In this document: in pieces, positions 63,843 through 64,000 of the stretch | Layout of the letters: each line of letters opens with the position of its first letter | How positions within the stretch are numbered: position 1 is the stretch's first letter | NCBI GenBank assembly: GCA_018136815.1 | Contig: CM030941.1 | Location: forward strand, 2,045,582 to 2,109,581 | Source: Isochrysis galbana | Lineage: Eukaryota > Haptophyta > Isochrysidales > Isochrysidaceae | Direction of reading: 5' to 3' | DNA length: 64,000 nucleotides | Notes under the pieces: model-generated | What the model was told of the DNA's origin: nothing | What the model saw: the letters and a program-made list of their open reading frames with translations, nothing else | Databases searched by the model: none | Program-made: the position numbers and the translations under genes

Positions 63843-64000
63843 AGTGGGCCATCGAGGTGAGAGAAGGTTTACGCCACCGAGAAACCTGTAGTGCTTGTGC
63901 CATACTACGCCTCATTTTGGTGCTGCAGACACCTCGTGTGGCGCACACGATTGCCGGAGCCGGTAGCCCTAAGCTTGCGGGCGGTGCTCTTGTATAGGAA

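Overview
The window is nuclear DNA of a GC-rich unicellular eukaryote, most likely a flagellated alga with a secondary plastid (haptophyte-like is my best guess, but nothing here proves it). The evidence is spliceosomal introns of about 95-320 bp with GT-AG ends (one GC-AG), an ARL2BP/BART gene and a kinesin-13 gene (both tied to cilia and microtubules), a mitochondrial glycine-decarboxylase P protein, possible plastid-type leader peptides, and L1-type LINEs, copia-type and hAT elements. No bacterial operons, CRISPR arrays, rRNA or convincing tRNA genes are present.

Host genes, left to right: ARL2BP-like protein (8488-9135, -); SART1/Snu66 splicing factor in four exons (14319-17137, +); condensation-type acyltransferase in five exons (21130-23714, +); F-box protein fused to TFIIS-like central and zinc-ribbon domains (25047-26126, +); small multi-pass membrane protein (28802-29615, +); CPBP/CAAX-type intramembrane protease (30382-31332, -); kinesin-13-like motor in eight exons (37097-41829, -); leucine-rich-repeat protein with a BC-box-like N-terminus (46463-49282, +); three-exon protein of unknown function with a KOW-like segment (53137-54687, -); glycine dehydrogenase P protein in two exons (56516-59573, -); and an NT-C2/NPF/coiled-coil protein resembling EHBP1 (60230-62752, +). 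The last two are divergent, starting 656 bp apart. The genes look like unrelated housekeeping genes rather than one pathway.

The rest is dense in mobile DNA. The left 6.6 kb holds an LTR retroelement read leftward: a 1.4-kb LTR (5221-6622), a gag-like protein whose start lies inside the LTR, one in-frame TAG, then 858 further open codons running off the window and carrying a phage-type 'HPPC' DNA-methyltransferase domain. This gag-TAG-methyltransferase unit is the best candidate for an undescribed system. A related solo LTR (19627-20497) has a 5-bp target duplication and an empty-site relative. Other elements are a copia fragment, at least five L1-type LINE pieces (one interrupted by a nested insertion with an 18-bp duplication), LINE-tail/SINE-like retroposons, a Stowaway-like TIR element, a TIR element with an 8-9-bp duplication and an empty site, and a broken hAT element. 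A family of GC-rich repeats carries short AT-rich hairpins whose stems differ in sequence but stay paired.

Exon borders were placed by eye from splice signals, reading frame and family resemblance. No alignment, domain search or transcript data were used.
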